A stretch of DNA of 64,000 bases. It comes from Bordetella genomosp. 13. Its GTDB lineage: Bacteria > Pseudomonadota > Gammaproteobacteria > Burkholderiales > Burkholderiaceae_B. A model generated the notes under the pieces. The model was not told the DNA's origin. It did not search any database and saw only the letters and a list, made by a program, of their open reading frames with translations. Shown in pieces: positions 1 through 8,398 of the stretch. Location: contig NZ_CP021111.1 of assembly GCF_002119665.1 (NCBI RefSeq), positions 4,030,001 to 4,094,000 on the forward strand. The letters run 5' to 3'. The stretch's first letter is position 1. Every line of letters begins with the position of its first letter. The position numbers were made by a program, and so were the translations under genes.

Positions 1-99
1 ACGGGGCCGCCAAGGCAGGCAAGCAGCAGGTGGGCCATGGCACGCCCCCTTCGCATCTATCCGCGCACGGCGCGGGACGGACGATGCGAAGCAGTGACA

Positions 100-786
100 C
101 TACTTCGGCGTCACGTACTTCGCCACTTCCGTGGCCGCGCCGGTGGTCCAGTGATCGATCAGCGGTTTGAGGTTGGCCGTCTGCACGCCGCCCTGCCCCT
201 GCGACTCGGAAGTGATCTCCTCGCCCGTGCCGCCGCGTACGGACGCGAACAGCAGTTCGCTGGTTACGCTGTCCGTCACCTGGCTCTCGATAGCCACCGA
301 GGCATCCTTGGGCCGTCCGCCCTCGGCCGCTGCCACCGCGCTGGTGACGACGAACGCTATCGGAATGTACTGATAGGCTTTGAGCGCCTGGGTTTCGCTG
401 CCCACCGCCGTGATCGCGACACGTATATGCGCCACCCCGGGTCCGGCCTGATCCACCAGCCGCACCTGCTGGCCGATTTTTTGCCGAAGCGACTGGTCGG
501 TGTACTGGCGTATCTCTTCAAGGGTCGACATCGACACTTCGTCGGTCGGCTGCGGCGCTGGATAGAACTCCACGGGCGCAAGCCACACGGCGGCGTACTT
601 GCCGGGAGTAAACGCGGGATTCACATACAGCAGTCGAGACCCGCCGCCCGGCGCATCCTGCTTCTGCAGATTCGAGTAGTTCTTGAGAAAACCCGATTCC
701 TTGGGTTCGGTGGTCGAAGCGCAACCGGCAACGAAGAAAGCCACCGATACGCCGAGACAGGTAGCGCGCAATGTCGCCTTCATCAT
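100..786 (-). CDS. DUF3313-family lipoprotein
   Basis: A secreted lipoprotein of the DUF3313 type, of unknown function. The N-terminus is a lipoprotein signal ending VAGC, so the mature protein should be lipid-anchored after cleavage before that Cys. The ORF can be read further upstream to 831, but the ATG at 786 follows a GAGGAGC ribosome-binding site, so I start there (228 residues). The C-terminus ends in YVTPK. A perfect 12-bp palindrome (807-818) lies just upstream of the start. The last roughly 48 codons are duplicated in decayed form near 12.1 kb. Family assignment is from overall resemblance and is fairly confident; the role is not known. Confidence 0.75.
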   Translation of the reverse strand: MMKATLRATCLGVSVAFFVAGCASTTEPKESGFLKNYSNLQKQDAPGGGSRLLYVNPAFTPGKYAAVWLAPVEFYPAPQPTDEVSMSTLEEIRQYTDQSLRQKIGQQVRLVDQAGPGVAHIRVAITAVGSETQALKAYQYIPIAFVVTSAVAAAEGGRPKDASVAIESQVTDSVTSELLFASVRGGTGEEITSESQGQGGVQTANLKPLIDHWTTGAATEVAKYVTPK

Positions 787-806
787 GGGTGCTCCTCGGA
801 TGCTGA

Positions 807-818
807 TGTATGCATACA
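807..818. promoter_or_regulatory. Palindromic operator candidate TGTATGCATACA
   Basis: A perfect 12-bp palindrome sits 20 bases upstream of the start of the DUF3313 gene. It resembles the TNGTATNCA-type sites bound by FCD-class GntR regulators, one of which is encoded at 4637-5344. Related GCATACA/TATACA half-sites occur before the receptor gene at 4498 and before the aminotransferase at 3398. Binding by that regulator is inference. Confidence 0.4.
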
Positions 819-944
819 GCATATGGATCACCGCGGCGGATTCATATAGGTCTTTTGGTCAATGGGATTGCTCTGTTCGAATGAAGGGAGGAGGAGGCGG
901 AAGGTGCGTGACGGCGGCATGGCACTTCAGCTTGCCGAAGGTGG

Positions 945-965
945 CCGCCCGGCGTTACCGGGCGG
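945..965 (-). terminator. GC hairpin after the amidase gene
   Basis: CCGCCCGG and CCGGGCGG arms with a 5-base loop lie directly after the stop codon of the amidase gene. No T-run follows on the minus strand, so it is only a possible terminator. The rest of the gap 787-972 shows no gene. Confidence 0.35.
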
Positions 966-972
966 GCTCTGC

Positions 973-2235
973 CTAGCGCGCCAGTGCATACATCGTGTGC
1001 GCCAGCACCCGTGCTCCGTCCGCCATGTCCGATGGCGAGGCATATTCCAGATCGTTGTGCGTCTGGCCGTCGCGGCAGCGGATGAACAGCATGCCGGTCG
1101 GGCAGATATCGCTCATGTAGCGCGAGTCGTGCCCGGCGGCCGAGGGCAGCTCCAGCGTACCGATGCCCAGCACGCTGGCCGACTCGGCCAATTGCCGCCG
1201 TATCGTTTGATGAAACTCCAGCGAAGGCGCTTCCGACAGCGGCTCGACAACGGCGGTGCACGGACCGCACACCGATTCGCATATCTCGAGTACCTGTGAC
1301 CCCAGCGCCTGCATGTGCGCGGTGTCGGGATGCCGGATGTCGATGGAGAAGACAACCTGGCTTGCCACGACCGATGGTGCGCTGGGCGTGACGTCGAAGC
1401 GGCCGAACGTGAGCCGAAGGACGTCGTCCGGATCGGCAAACCTACGGCTCATGGTATCCACGCAACGCACCGCCGCCAGCAACGCGTCCTTGCGCTGGCT
1501 CAGGGGCACGGTGCCGGCGTGCGCCGCCTCGCCGTTCACGGTGACGCGGAAGGTCAGCTTGCCCTGCATGGCCGTCACCACGCCGACGCTGAGGCCCGCG
1601 GCCTCGAGCACGGGACCTTGCTCGATATGCGGTTCGATATACGCAGCCGCCGGCGAACGCAGTCCGCGCATCGGCAGGACCGGCATGCGAGCGCGCACGT
1701 CCGCCAACGCTTCGGCGATGGTCACGCCTTGGGCGTCGGTCACCGCCAGCGTCTCGTCCAGGTCGCGCGCACCGACGTATACCGACGAGCCCGACATGCC
1801 CGGCGCGAAGCGCGAGCCCTCCTCGTTCATCCAGGCCACCACCTCGATGGAATGTCGATGCACAAGCCCCGAAGCCTTGATGGCATGCGCGGCCTCGAGC
1901 GCGGCCAGCACGCCGTAGGCGCCATCGTACTTGCCACCCGTGGGCTGCGTGTCGATGTGCGAGCCGGCCATCACGGGCGCCGCGTCCGGGTCCGTGCCCG
2001 GCAGGCGCAGGAACAGATTACCGATGGCGTCGGTCTGCGCCTGCATGCCGATCTCGGTCGCCCATTCCACCAGCAAGGCCTGGCCCTGTGCATCGGCCGG
2101 AGTCAGCGCCTGCCGGTCGACGCCGGTAGGCGAGTATGCGCCGATGCGTCCCAAGGCTTCGATGCGCGAGTCCAGCCGCGCGGCGTCGACCATGCCAGCG
2201 GGATGATCGGAGGAATTCATGTTGTCTTTGCTCAT
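973..2235 (-). CDS. M20-family amidase, hydantoinase/carbamoylase type
   Basis: A 420-residue metal-dependent amidohydrolase of the N-carbamoyl-L-amino-acid hydrolase/allantoate amidohydrolase group, which cleaves N-carbamoyl or ureido bonds in the cytoplasm. Expected metal ligands are visible: GSHIDT (His93), KYDG (Asp104), NEEG (Glu139), EPHIEQG (His203) and THNDLEY (His393). The dimerisation-domain motif GEAAHAGT is at about 235-242. The open frame continues upstream to 3132 but that part overlaps the aminotransferase on the same strand and is spurious. The ATG at 2235 follows AGGTGCTGT. It lies 29 bases after the aminotransferase, so the two are probably one operon acting on an amino-acid derivative. 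The substrate cannot be told. Confidence 0.85.
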   Translation of the reverse strand: MSKDNMNSSDHPAGMVDAARLDSRIEALGRIGAYSPTGVDRQALTPADAQGQALLVEWATEIGMQAQTDAIGNLFLRLPGTDPDAAPVMAGSHIDTQPTGGKYDGAYGVLAALEAAHAIKASGLVHRHSIEVVAWMNEEGSRFAPGMSGSSVYVGARDLDETLAVTDAQGVTIAEALADVRARMPVLPMRGLRSPAAAYIEPHIEQGPVLEAAGLSVGVVTAMQGKLTFRVTVNGEAAHAGTVPLSQRKDALLAAVRCVDTMSRRFADPDDVLRLTFGRFDVTPSAPSVVASQVVFSIDIRHPDTAHMQALGSQVLEICESVCGPCTAVVEPLSEAPSLEFHQTIRRQLAESASVLGIGTLELPSAAGHDSRYMSDICPTGMLFIRCRDGQTHNDLEYASPSDMADGARVLAHTMYALAR

Positions 2236-2264
2236 ACAGCACCTATGTGAGCGCGTTCGCGTTG

Positions 2265-3398
2265 TCAGAACAAGGACGGAGGATTCTCGATGCGCGAGGC
2301 AGCCTCGACCGCGGCGGGTAGCGCCCGGCACAGCTCGTCGGCCCATGCTTCCGGCACGGTCAGGCTGATCTTCACGAAGCGGTCGCCGAACGTCTTGGTG
2401 TGATAGCTGCCCTGCCGGATCATGATGCCGTTCTCCTGCAAAGCGGCTACCAGAGCTTCCGGACGGATGCCGGCGCCCAGCGTCTCGACCACCAGGAAGT
2501 TCGCCTGCGACGGATACACGGGTACATGCAGTCCCGGAATCTTGGATACGGCTTCGAACACGACTTGCTGATTGCGACGCAGGCGCTGTTTGATGACGGG
2601 GAACCAGCGCGACTTGGCCTCGAGGCCCGCGATGGCGGCCTTCTGCGACAGCACGTTGCTGCCCAGATTGTTGGGTGGCGCATCGGCCAGCAGCTCGATG
2701 TTGTCGGCCGCGCCCACCACGGCCCCGAGGCGCATGCCGGCCAGGCCCAGCCATTTCGAGAAGCTGTACATCATCAGCGTCTTCTCGGGATAGAACCGGT
2801 ACGCGGGCGTGAAGCTGTCGGCGAACTGGAAGTACGTGGCATCGTGGATGAAGTAAGCGCCGATGTCGCGCGCCACGTCCGTGAACGCCTTGATCTCTTC
2901 CTCGGTGTGGCAGGTGCCCAGCGGATTGTTCGGGTCCACGAGATAGATCATCTTGGTGCGCGGCGTGACGTGCCGCAGCAACTGCTCGATGGTCAGCTTG
3001 TAGCCCACGGAAGGATCGTAGATGGGAATCTGGACCACCGTCGCGCCCGCTCGCTTGGCAAAAGCCATTGGCCATGCCCAGCTGGGATCCGTGGTGAGGA
3101 ACTCGCTGCCCGGCTCGCAGAACCGGCTGCACACGCCGTACAGCCCCTGCACGCCGCCATCGGTCACCATCACGCTGGCGTCGGGCAGGCCCAGGTCATT
3201 GCGGATCAGCTCGCGCAAGCGCTCGAAGCCCAGCGGCGGCGCATAGGCGTGATAGATGCCCGAGTCCATCGCCTCGATCACGGCCTGCCGCACCTCCGGT
3301 GGCGGGTCGAAGTGGTTGGTGTTCTGGCCCAGCCACATCAAGTCCGGGTTGTTGCACAACTGATCGAAGAACGCGTTGCGCTTTTCGAAGGGCTTCAT
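2265..3398 (-). CDS. PLP-dependent aminotransferase, class I/II
   Basis: A fold-type I aminotransferase of 377 residues, resembling histidinol-phosphate/aspartate aminotransferases. Visible landmarks are DPNNPLGT (Asn158 contacts PLP), HDATY (Asp186/Tyr189), the Schiff-base lysine in YSFSKWLGL (Lys215) and GMRLG (Arg223, carboxylate binding). The longer frame from 3431 lacks a good ribosome-binding site. The ATG at 3398 has GGAGG nine bases upstream. It precedes the M20 amidase in the same direction, which suggests transamination of an amino acid released by the amidase. The natural substrate is unknown. Confidence 0.85.
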   Translation of the reverse strand: MKPFEKRNAFFDQLCNNPDLMWLGQNTNHFDPPPEVRQAVIEAMDSGIYHAYAPPLGFERLRELIRNDLGLPDASVMVTDGGVQGLYGVCSRFCEPGSEFLTTDPSWAWPMAFAKRAGATVVQIPIYDPSVGYKLTIEQLLRHVTPRTKMIYLVDPNNPLGTCHTEEEIKAFTDVARDIGAYFIHDATYFQFADSFTPAYRFYPEKTLMMYSFSKWLGLAGMRLGAVVGAADNIELLADAPPNNLGSNVLSQKAAIAGLEAKSRWFPVIKQRLRRNQQVVFEAVSKIPGLHVPVYPSQANFLVVETLGAGIRPEALVAALQENGIMIRQGSYHTKTFGDRFVKISLTVPEAWADELCRALPAAVEAASRIENPPSLF

Positions 3399-3425
3399 CG
3401 AAAACTTTCCTCCAGCGGGGTGGAC

Positions 3426-3470
3426 CCACAACTATGTTTATACAATTCAGCTTTTATTGAATACAGTATC
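3426..3470 (-). promoter_or_regulatory. Probable promoter/operator of the aminotransferase-amidase pair
   Basis: An AT-rich patch in otherwise GC-rich DNA, containing TTTATACAATTCAG on the plus strand. It shares the TATACAA half-site with the sequences near 807 and 4521, so it could be a site for the GntR regulator encoded just upstream. No clear -35/-10 pair can be fixed. Confidence 0.3.
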
Positions 3471-3480
3471 GAAGCAACCA

Positions 3481-3508
3481 ACGGGCGCCGAGTGATGCCG
3501 GCGCCCGT
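3481..3508 (-). terminator. Hairpin terminator after the Bug receptor at 3530
   Basis: Ten-base arms ACGGGCGCCG and CGGCGCCCGT enclose an 8-base loop, 22 bases downstream of the receptor stop codon. The T content after it is modest (GTTGGTTGCTT), so termination is likely but not certain. Confidence 0.55.
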
Positions 3509-3529
3509 GTTGGCATCGCGATGCGCGGC

Positions 3530-4498
3530 TTACTTCAAAGAAATTCCAGCTTTGTCGATGACCGACTTCCACTTCCTCAGGTCGCCATCGATGCGCTCGG
3601 CAAGCGCGGAGGCATCGTCGCCCACCGGCTCAAGACCCTGATCCTGCAACGACTTGCGCACGGCTGGATCCTGCGTGACCTTCGCACTGGCGGCGTTGAC
3701 CTTCTTCACCACGTCGGCAGGGAGCCCGGCAGGCCCGACCAGCGCATACCACGCCGAGGCGTCGAAACCCGGCAGGCCCTGCTCGGCCACCGTGGGCACA
3801 TCCGGCAATGCCGAGGACCGCTTCGCCGAGGTGATGGCCAACGGATGAATGGCGCCCGCCTTGATCTGCGGAATGGCCGGCGCCAGCGACGACACGATCA
3901 GCGGCACCTGCCCGCCGATGACGTCCGTCATGGCCGGCCCGCCGCCCTTGTACGCCACATGGACCGACTGCAATCCCTGCTGGATCTGGAGCATCTCCAT
4001 GCCCACGTGCCCCACGCTGCCTACACCCGACGTGGCGTAGCTGTATTCGCCGGGCGACGACTTCATCAGCTTGGTGAGATCGCCCAGCGTCTTCGCGGGC
4101 ACCTTCAGATTGGCCGCGAGCAGCATGCCGGCCGAGGCCACCGTGCCGATCGGCGTGAAGGATTTGACCGGCTCGTAACCCACATCCTGCAGGCTGGGCA
4201 GGATGACCAGCGTGGCCGATTCCACCAGATGCAGGGTGTAGCCGTCCGGTTCGGAGCCGGCCACGGCGCGCGCGCCGATCACGCCGGCAGCGCCCGCCTT
4301 GTATTCGAGCACCACGGACTGGCCGAGCGCCTTGCCCAGCTTGGGCGCTATTGTCCGCGCTACGGCGTCGATGGAGCCGCCGGGCGCATAGCCCAGCACG
4401 AGGCGGATGGGACGATCGGGATACGCGGCATGCGCGTCATGGAAGGAGGCGCTGGCCAGGGCGCCGGTGATCAAGGCCATAGCGGTGAAGCATCGCAT
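3530..4498 (-). CDS. Bug-family (TctC-type) tripartite tricarboxylate receptor
   Basis: A periplasmic solute-binding protein of 322 residues, the extracytoplasmic receptor family that is hugely expanded in Bordetella and relatives. It has a signal peptide (about residues 1-24, ending AHA), then the typical start YPDRPIRLVLGYAPGGSIDAVAR and the EYKAGAAGVIGA segment that forms the carboxylate-binding loop. No TctA/TctB membrane genes lie nearby, as is usual for orphan Bug genes. It sits between the GntR regulator and the aminotransferase. The ligand is unknown, probably a carboxylate or amino-acid derivative handled by the neighbouring enzymes. Confidence 0.9.
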   Translation of the reverse strand: MRCFTAMALITGALASASFHDAHAAYPDRPIRLVLGYAPGGSIDAVARTIAPKLGKALGQSVVLEYKAGAAGVIGARAVAGSEPDGYTLHLVESATLVILPSLQDVGYEPVKSFTPIGTVASAGMLLAANLKVPAKTLGDLTKLMKSSPGEYSYATSGVGSVGHVGMEMLQIQQGLQSVHVAYKGGGPAMTDVIGGQVPLIVSSLAPAIPQIKAGAIHPLAITSAKRSSALPDVPTVAEQGLPGFDASAWYALVGPAGLPADVVKKVNAASAKVTQDPAVRKSLQDQGLEPVGDDASALAERIDGDLRKWKSVIDKAGISLK

Positions 4499-4520
4499 TG
4501 CAGTAGTTCCCCTTGAGCGA

Positions 4521-4549
4521 TTGCATACAATATTTATGATTTTGCATAT
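4521..4549 (-). promoter_or_regulatory. Repeated TTGCATA half-sites upstream of the Bug receptor
   Basis: TTGCATA occurs at 4521-4527 and again at 4542-4548, 21 bases apart (two helical turns), in the AT-rich stretch before the receptor gene. This fits an operator for a dimeric GntR protein such as the one encoded next door. Inference only. Confidence 0.35.
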
Positions 4550-4636
4550 TCTGAGGGGCGGCCGACGCCCGTGTCAATGCAGTGCAGCATAAAAAGCTGG
4601 CGGGTTAGGGATAGTGCTGAGGGCGAGCCGGGCGGC

Positions 4637-5344
4637 TTAGTGCCCGGAAGTGGCAATAAGGTCGCCGAGCAAATCCATGTCAGGCATGGCGTGCTCCTTC
4701 AACAAATGCGCCGCCCGCACGCCATCGCGCTGAACGATGGCTCGGGTAATGGCTTCGTGCTCTTCGAACACACGCCCCACTTCGCCCTCACGGCTCAGTT
4801 CATAGGCGCGATACGGCGCGATGCGGTCGTACAACGCACAGGCCTGACCGATCAGGCAGTGGTTGTGCGACCCCTTGTAGATGGCGAAATGGAAGGCGCG
4901 ATTGTGCTTCTGGTACGCGTTGCGGTTGCCCTCGGACACCGAGCCGCGAGCCTTGTCCAGCAGCTCTTGCAGCTGCGTGCGTTCCGCTTCGGTCATGCGG
5001 CGAGAGGCCAGCCGGCCAGCGAAGGACTCGAGTTCGGCCATCATCTCGAACATCTCGACCAGTTGCTGCACCGATGCCTGCGCCACCACCGCACCTTGGC
5101 GTGGCCGCCATTCGACCAGGCCGCTGGCGACCAGCTGACGCAGCGCTTCGCGCACTGGCGTGCGGGAGACGTCGAATTTCTGAGCTAGGGAGTTCTCGTC
5201 CAGGCGGGCGCCTGGGGCGTAGGCGCCGGTGACGATCTCTTCGGTGATGCGAACCCGAACCTCATCGGCAAGCGTGCTGCGGCTGGCCGTGGATTTGGCG
5301 GGCCGCGGTGATGAGGTGGAACGGCTCTGGGGTGTCTTTAGCAT
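4637..5344 (-). CDS. GntR-family regulator, FCD/FadR class
   Basis: A transcription factor of about 235 residues. The N-terminal winged helix-turn-helix is clear (LADEVRVRITEEIVTG followed by LDENSLAQKFDVSRTPVREALRQL), and the C-terminal all-helical FCD ligand domain follows. Two starts are possible: ATG at 5344, used here, or GTG at 5392; neither has a convincing ribosome-binding site. It ends about 140 bases upstream of the receptor gene in the same direction. It probably controls the receptor, aminotransferase and amidase genes in response to a carboxylate metabolite. Confidence 0.85.
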   Translation of the reverse strand: MLKTPQSRSTSSPRPAKSTASRSTLADEVRVRITEEIVTGAYAPGARLDENSLAQKFDVSRTPVREALRQLVASGLVEWRPRQGAVVAQASVQQLVEMFEMMAELESFAGRLASRRMTEAERTQLQELLDKARGSVSEGNRNAYQKHNRAFHFAIYKGSHNHCLIGQACALYDRIAPYRAYELSREGEVGRVFEEHEAITRAIVQRDGVRAAHLLKEHAMPDMDLLGDLIATSGH

Positions 5345-5392
5345 GCCGAAGGAAGGAGGACTAGAAAGAACGGTATTGTCTCGCAGTACCAC

Positions 5393-5609
5393 GAGATAGC
5401 GCGATCATTATGACCCATCGGGAGTAAAGGTCGCCTCGCAGCGGAATGCCGCACGATCCGCCAGATCCATCACGCTCCGGGTCTTCATTATTCAAACGTG
5501 AATACTAGCGCTGGGAGACCGATGCCCCGTCGACACCGCCTTTTCGGTTCAACCTGCCGGCACTACACGCGCACGCCGAAGGCATGCGCTTCACCGACTG
5601 CGACGCATC
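5393..5609. other. Gap without recognisable gene
   Basis: This 217-base stretch separates the GntR gene from the end of the SDR operon. I see no ORF with family features, no tRNA and no clear terminator. Confidence 0.5.
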
Positions 5610-6380
5610 CTAGGACATGAAGAAGCCGCCGTTGATGTCGATGACCGCGCCATTGATGAAGCCCGCATCGTCCGATGCCAGGTATACGATCGCCGAGGCG
5701 ACCTCGTGCGCCTCGCCGATGCGCCCTACCGGTATCTGTGCGGCATAGTCGGTATTCTGTCTCGCGCCACCGGCGCCGCCCATCAAGGTATCGATCCGAC
5801 CAGGCGCCACGCAATTGCACGTGATGCCAACCGGACCGAACTGCGCCGCAATCGACCGGCTTAGTCCCAAGACAGCCGCCTTGGACGCCATGTATGTGGC
5901 GCCGGCCACGATGGACTTGCTACGTCCCGCCAATGAGGCCACATTGACAATGCGCCCCCAGCCCAGCTCCTGCATGCCCGGGATGAACTGCTGACACATC
6001 CGGGAAGTCGCATAAAGGTTCACGTTCATCACCAGGTCCCATTCAGCCTGCTCAATGGCCAGCAAGCCGTTGGAGCGGCCATTGACCTTGGGGGATATGC
6101 CGGCGTTGTTCACCAATACCGATGGCGGAGCCCAGGGGCGAATTGCATCTGCCACTGCCTGGGCCGCCTCCGGCGCGCCTACGTCGACACATACCGCCGT
6201 CACGTTTTCCTCAGGAAACGCCGCCGCGCTCTCCCGCACCAGGGGATCTCGATCCACCAGCGCCACACGGTACCCTTGCTGCACCAAGCGCGCAGCGGTT
6301 TCCAGGCCAATGCCGCGGGCCGCCCCGGTCACTACCGCAGTGCGCGGATGCACAGGCGCATTCTTGAATGTCGCGTTCAT
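5610..6380 (-). CDS. SDR-family NAD(P)-dependent oxidoreductase
   Basis: A classical short-chain dehydrogenase of 256 residues. It has the Rossmann motif VTGAARGIG (about 18-26), LVNNAGISP, the catalytic set Asn-Ser-Tyr-Lys (VNVASLAG...YMASKAAVLG) and the C-terminal INGAVIDINGGFFMS typical of FabG-like enzymes. It is the last gene of a five-gene minus-strand operon: ThDP enzyme, SDR, Bug, Bug, SDR. It lies 11 bases after the Bug gene. It likely oxidises or reduces an alcohol/ketone intermediate of the pathway; the substrate is unknown. Confidence 0.88.
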   Translation of the reverse strand: MNATFKNAPVHPRTAVVTGAARGIGLETAARLVQQGYRVALVDRDPLVRESAAAFPEENVTAVCVDVGAPEAAQAVADAIRPWAPPSVLVNNAGISPKVNGRSNGLLAIEQAEWDLVMNVNLYATSRMCQQFIPGMQELGWGRIVNVASLAGRSKSIVAGATYMASKAAVLGLSRSIAAQFGPVGITCNCVAPGRIDTLMGGAGGARQNTDYAAQIPVGRIGEAHEVASAIVYLASDDAGFINGAVIDINGGFFMS

Positions 6381-6391
6381 ATGCGCTTTCC

Positions 6392-7360
6392 TCAGTTTGA
6401 TGCCTTGGCCAGGCCCGCATCGCTCAGAGCCTTGGCCATGTCGCGGTAGCCGGTTTCAAGAAAAACCCGATAACGTTCGCCGTCCATTGCGGCGGGATCC
6501 ACGCCGAGTTTCCGGACTTGATCCTGGTAGGCGGAGGACTGCACCGCCGTCAAGGTCGCGCGCTCCAAAGCCTGACGCACCTGCGGAGCCAGGCCGCGCG
6601 GCGCGGCGATACCCGTCCATGAGTCGATCTCGACGTCGTAGCCGGCCTCTTTCATGGTCGAGGTTTCAGGGACCTCGGGCCAACGAACCGGGCTTACCGA
6701 AGCCAGCAGACGCAATTGCCCCCCTTGCACAAACGGCATGATGTCGCTCGGGGTCTGCACCACGGCTTGCACGTGGTTGCCCAGCACGGCCGCGACCGCA
6801 TCGGGGCCGGACTTCATCGGCACGAAGACGAACTGTCCTCCTGTAAGTTCGCCCAGTTTCAGCAAGGCCAGGTTATTGGGCGCACCTGTGGCGCTGAACG
6901 ACACGCCGTTGCCGCGTTTGGCGGCATCGACCAGGTCTTGCACAGTCCGGTACGGGGAGTCGGCGCGCACCGCGACCCCGTAGCGATAGCGGCCGATGCC
7001 AGCAATGACGTCGAAATCGGCCAGCGTATAACTCACATTCATCATGTGCGGCGCAATCGCGACCGGCGCATAGGAAAGGATGCCGATCGCATAGCCGTCG
7101 GCCGCTTGCCGGGCGACGAAGCCCGGCCCAAGCGTTCCTTGCGCACCGGGCTTGTTCTGGACGACCACCGGTTCGCCGAGCGCCTTCTCCATTTCCTGCG
7201 CCAGCGCACGCCCCACGAGATCGGTGCTGCTGCCCGCCCCGTAATTGACGTACAGGCTCAGCTCGCGCGCGGGCCACGGCTCCCCGGCCATTGCGCCAGA
7301 GCCGGCCAAAAAGGCGGCCAGCACGACACCCGCCCAATGAATTGCTTGACGTCGCTTCAT
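6392..7360 (-). CDS. Bug-family (TctC-type) receptor
   Basis: A periplasmic solute receptor of 322 residues with a signal peptide (cleavage after GAMA at about 25), WPARELSLYVNYGAGSSTDLVGR and the QNKPGAQGTLG loop. In most family members the first motif reads VPYAPGG; here it is VNYGAGSS, a divergence in the ligand-contact strand. It follows a second Bug gene by 41 bases in the same operon. Confidence 0.88.
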   Translation of the reverse strand: MKRRQAIHWAGVVLAAFLAGSGAMAGEPWPARELSLYVNYGAGSSTDLVGRALAQEMEKALGEPVVVQNKPGAQGTLGPGFVARQAADGYAIGILSYAPVAIAPHMMNVSYTLADFDVIAGIGRYRYGVAVRADSPYRTVQDLVDAAKRGNGVSFSATGAPNNLALLKLGELTGGQFVFVPMKSGPDAVAAVLGNHVQAVVQTPSDIMPFVQGGQLRLLASVSPVRWPEVPETSTMKEAGYDVEIDSWTGIAAPRGLAPQVRQALERATLTAVQSSAYQDQVRKLGVDPAAMDGERYRVFLETGYRDMAKALSDAGLAKASN

Positions 7361-7401
7361 GTCTGTCTCCTCGATTTATTTTGTTCGCGGCATGATGGGA
7401 T

Positions 7402-8376
7402 TTATTCGGGCACGTACTTGATCGCCTCGACCACCGTGCCCCATTTCTTTATCTCCGTGGCCTGGTATTGCGCCAAGGCCTCGGGGGTGCCGCCAACGGG
7501 TTCCAGGCCGGCCTTCTCGAAGGTCGCGACCAGCCGCGGATGCCGCATCGCGTTCGCCACGGCCTCATTGAGTTCGGACAGGATGGCCGCAGGGGTGCCG
7601 GCCGGTGCATACAGGGCGATCCACGACAAGGATTCGAAGCCAGGCACCGCGGCCTCGGCAACAGTCGGAACATCCGGCGCGGATGCCGCGCGCTTGGCGC
7701 CCGTGACTGCCAGCGCCCGCACCTTGCCTGTGGCTGCAAGCGGCGCGGCCGACGGCACGTTGTCGAACATGACCTGGACGTGCCCGCCGACCAGATCGCT
7801 CAGCGCTGGCGCGCTGCCCTTGTAGACGATGTGTTCCATCGAGGTCTTCGTCTGCATCGCGAACAACTCGGTGGTCAGGTGCACCGATCCGCCCTTGCCC
7901 GTGCTCGCGTAGTTCACCTTGCCCGGATTCGCCTTCAGGTAGGTGATGAATTCCGGCAAAGTCTTGGCTGGTACCGACGGGTGGACACTGATCATCAATG
8001 GGGCGGTGGCAAGCAGCGCCACGGGTGCGAAGTCGCGTTCGGGCTGGTAGCGCAGATCCTTGAAAGTCACCGGATTGGTGCCATTGGTGGCACTGGTGCC
8101 AATGAACAGTGTGTAGCCATCCGCGGGCGACTGGCTTGCCAGCACCGCGCCGATGGTGCCTCCCGCGCCGGCGCGGTTGTCCACCACCACCGGCTGCTGC
8201 AAGGTCTCCGCGAGGCGCTCGGCGATCGAACGCCCGACGATGTCGGTAATGCCGCCAGGCGGATAAGGCACGATTATCCTTACGGGCCGCTCCGGCCAGG
8301 CCCAGGCGGCCGCGGGAAGCGCCAGAGCGGCGCAAGTGAGGGCAAGCAGCGCACGGCGCCGGGTCATTGAATGCAT
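7402..8376 (-). CDS. Bug-family (TctC-type) receptor
   Basis: A periplasmic solute receptor of 324 residues with a signal peptide (MTRRRALLAL..., cleavage near AWA), then WPERPVRIIVPYPPGGITDIVGR and VVDNRAGAGGTIGA, the standard Bug signatures. It is clearly a paralogue, not a recent copy, of the next Bug gene downstream. ATG codons at 8376 and 8367 are both possible. It lies 22 bases after the SDR gene. It presumably captures the substrate of the operon, but no membrane partner is encoded here. Confidence 0.9.
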   Translation of the reverse strand: MHSMTRRRALLALTCAALALPAAAWAWPERPVRIIVPYPPGGITDIVGRSIAERLAETLQQPVVVDNRAGAGGTIGAVLASQSPADGYTLFIGTSATNGTNPVTFKDLRYQPERDFAPVALLATAPLMISVHPSVPAKTLPEFITYLKANPGKVNYASTGKGGSVHLTTELFAMQTKTSMEHIVYKGSAPALSDLVGGHVQVMFDNVPSAAPLAATGKVRALAVTGAKRAASAPDVPTVAEAAVPGFESLSWIALYAPAGTPAAILSELNEAVANAMRHPRLVATFEKAGLEPVGGTPEALAQYQATEIKKWGTVVEAIKYVPE

Positions 8377-8398
8377 GGATGTCTCCTGGTTATGTGTA

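Noticed and set aside
2236..3132. N-terminal 299-residue extension of the M20 amidase frame
   Set aside because: It lies over the aminotransferase gene on the same strand in another frame, lacks family features, and the normal amidase start is at 2235.
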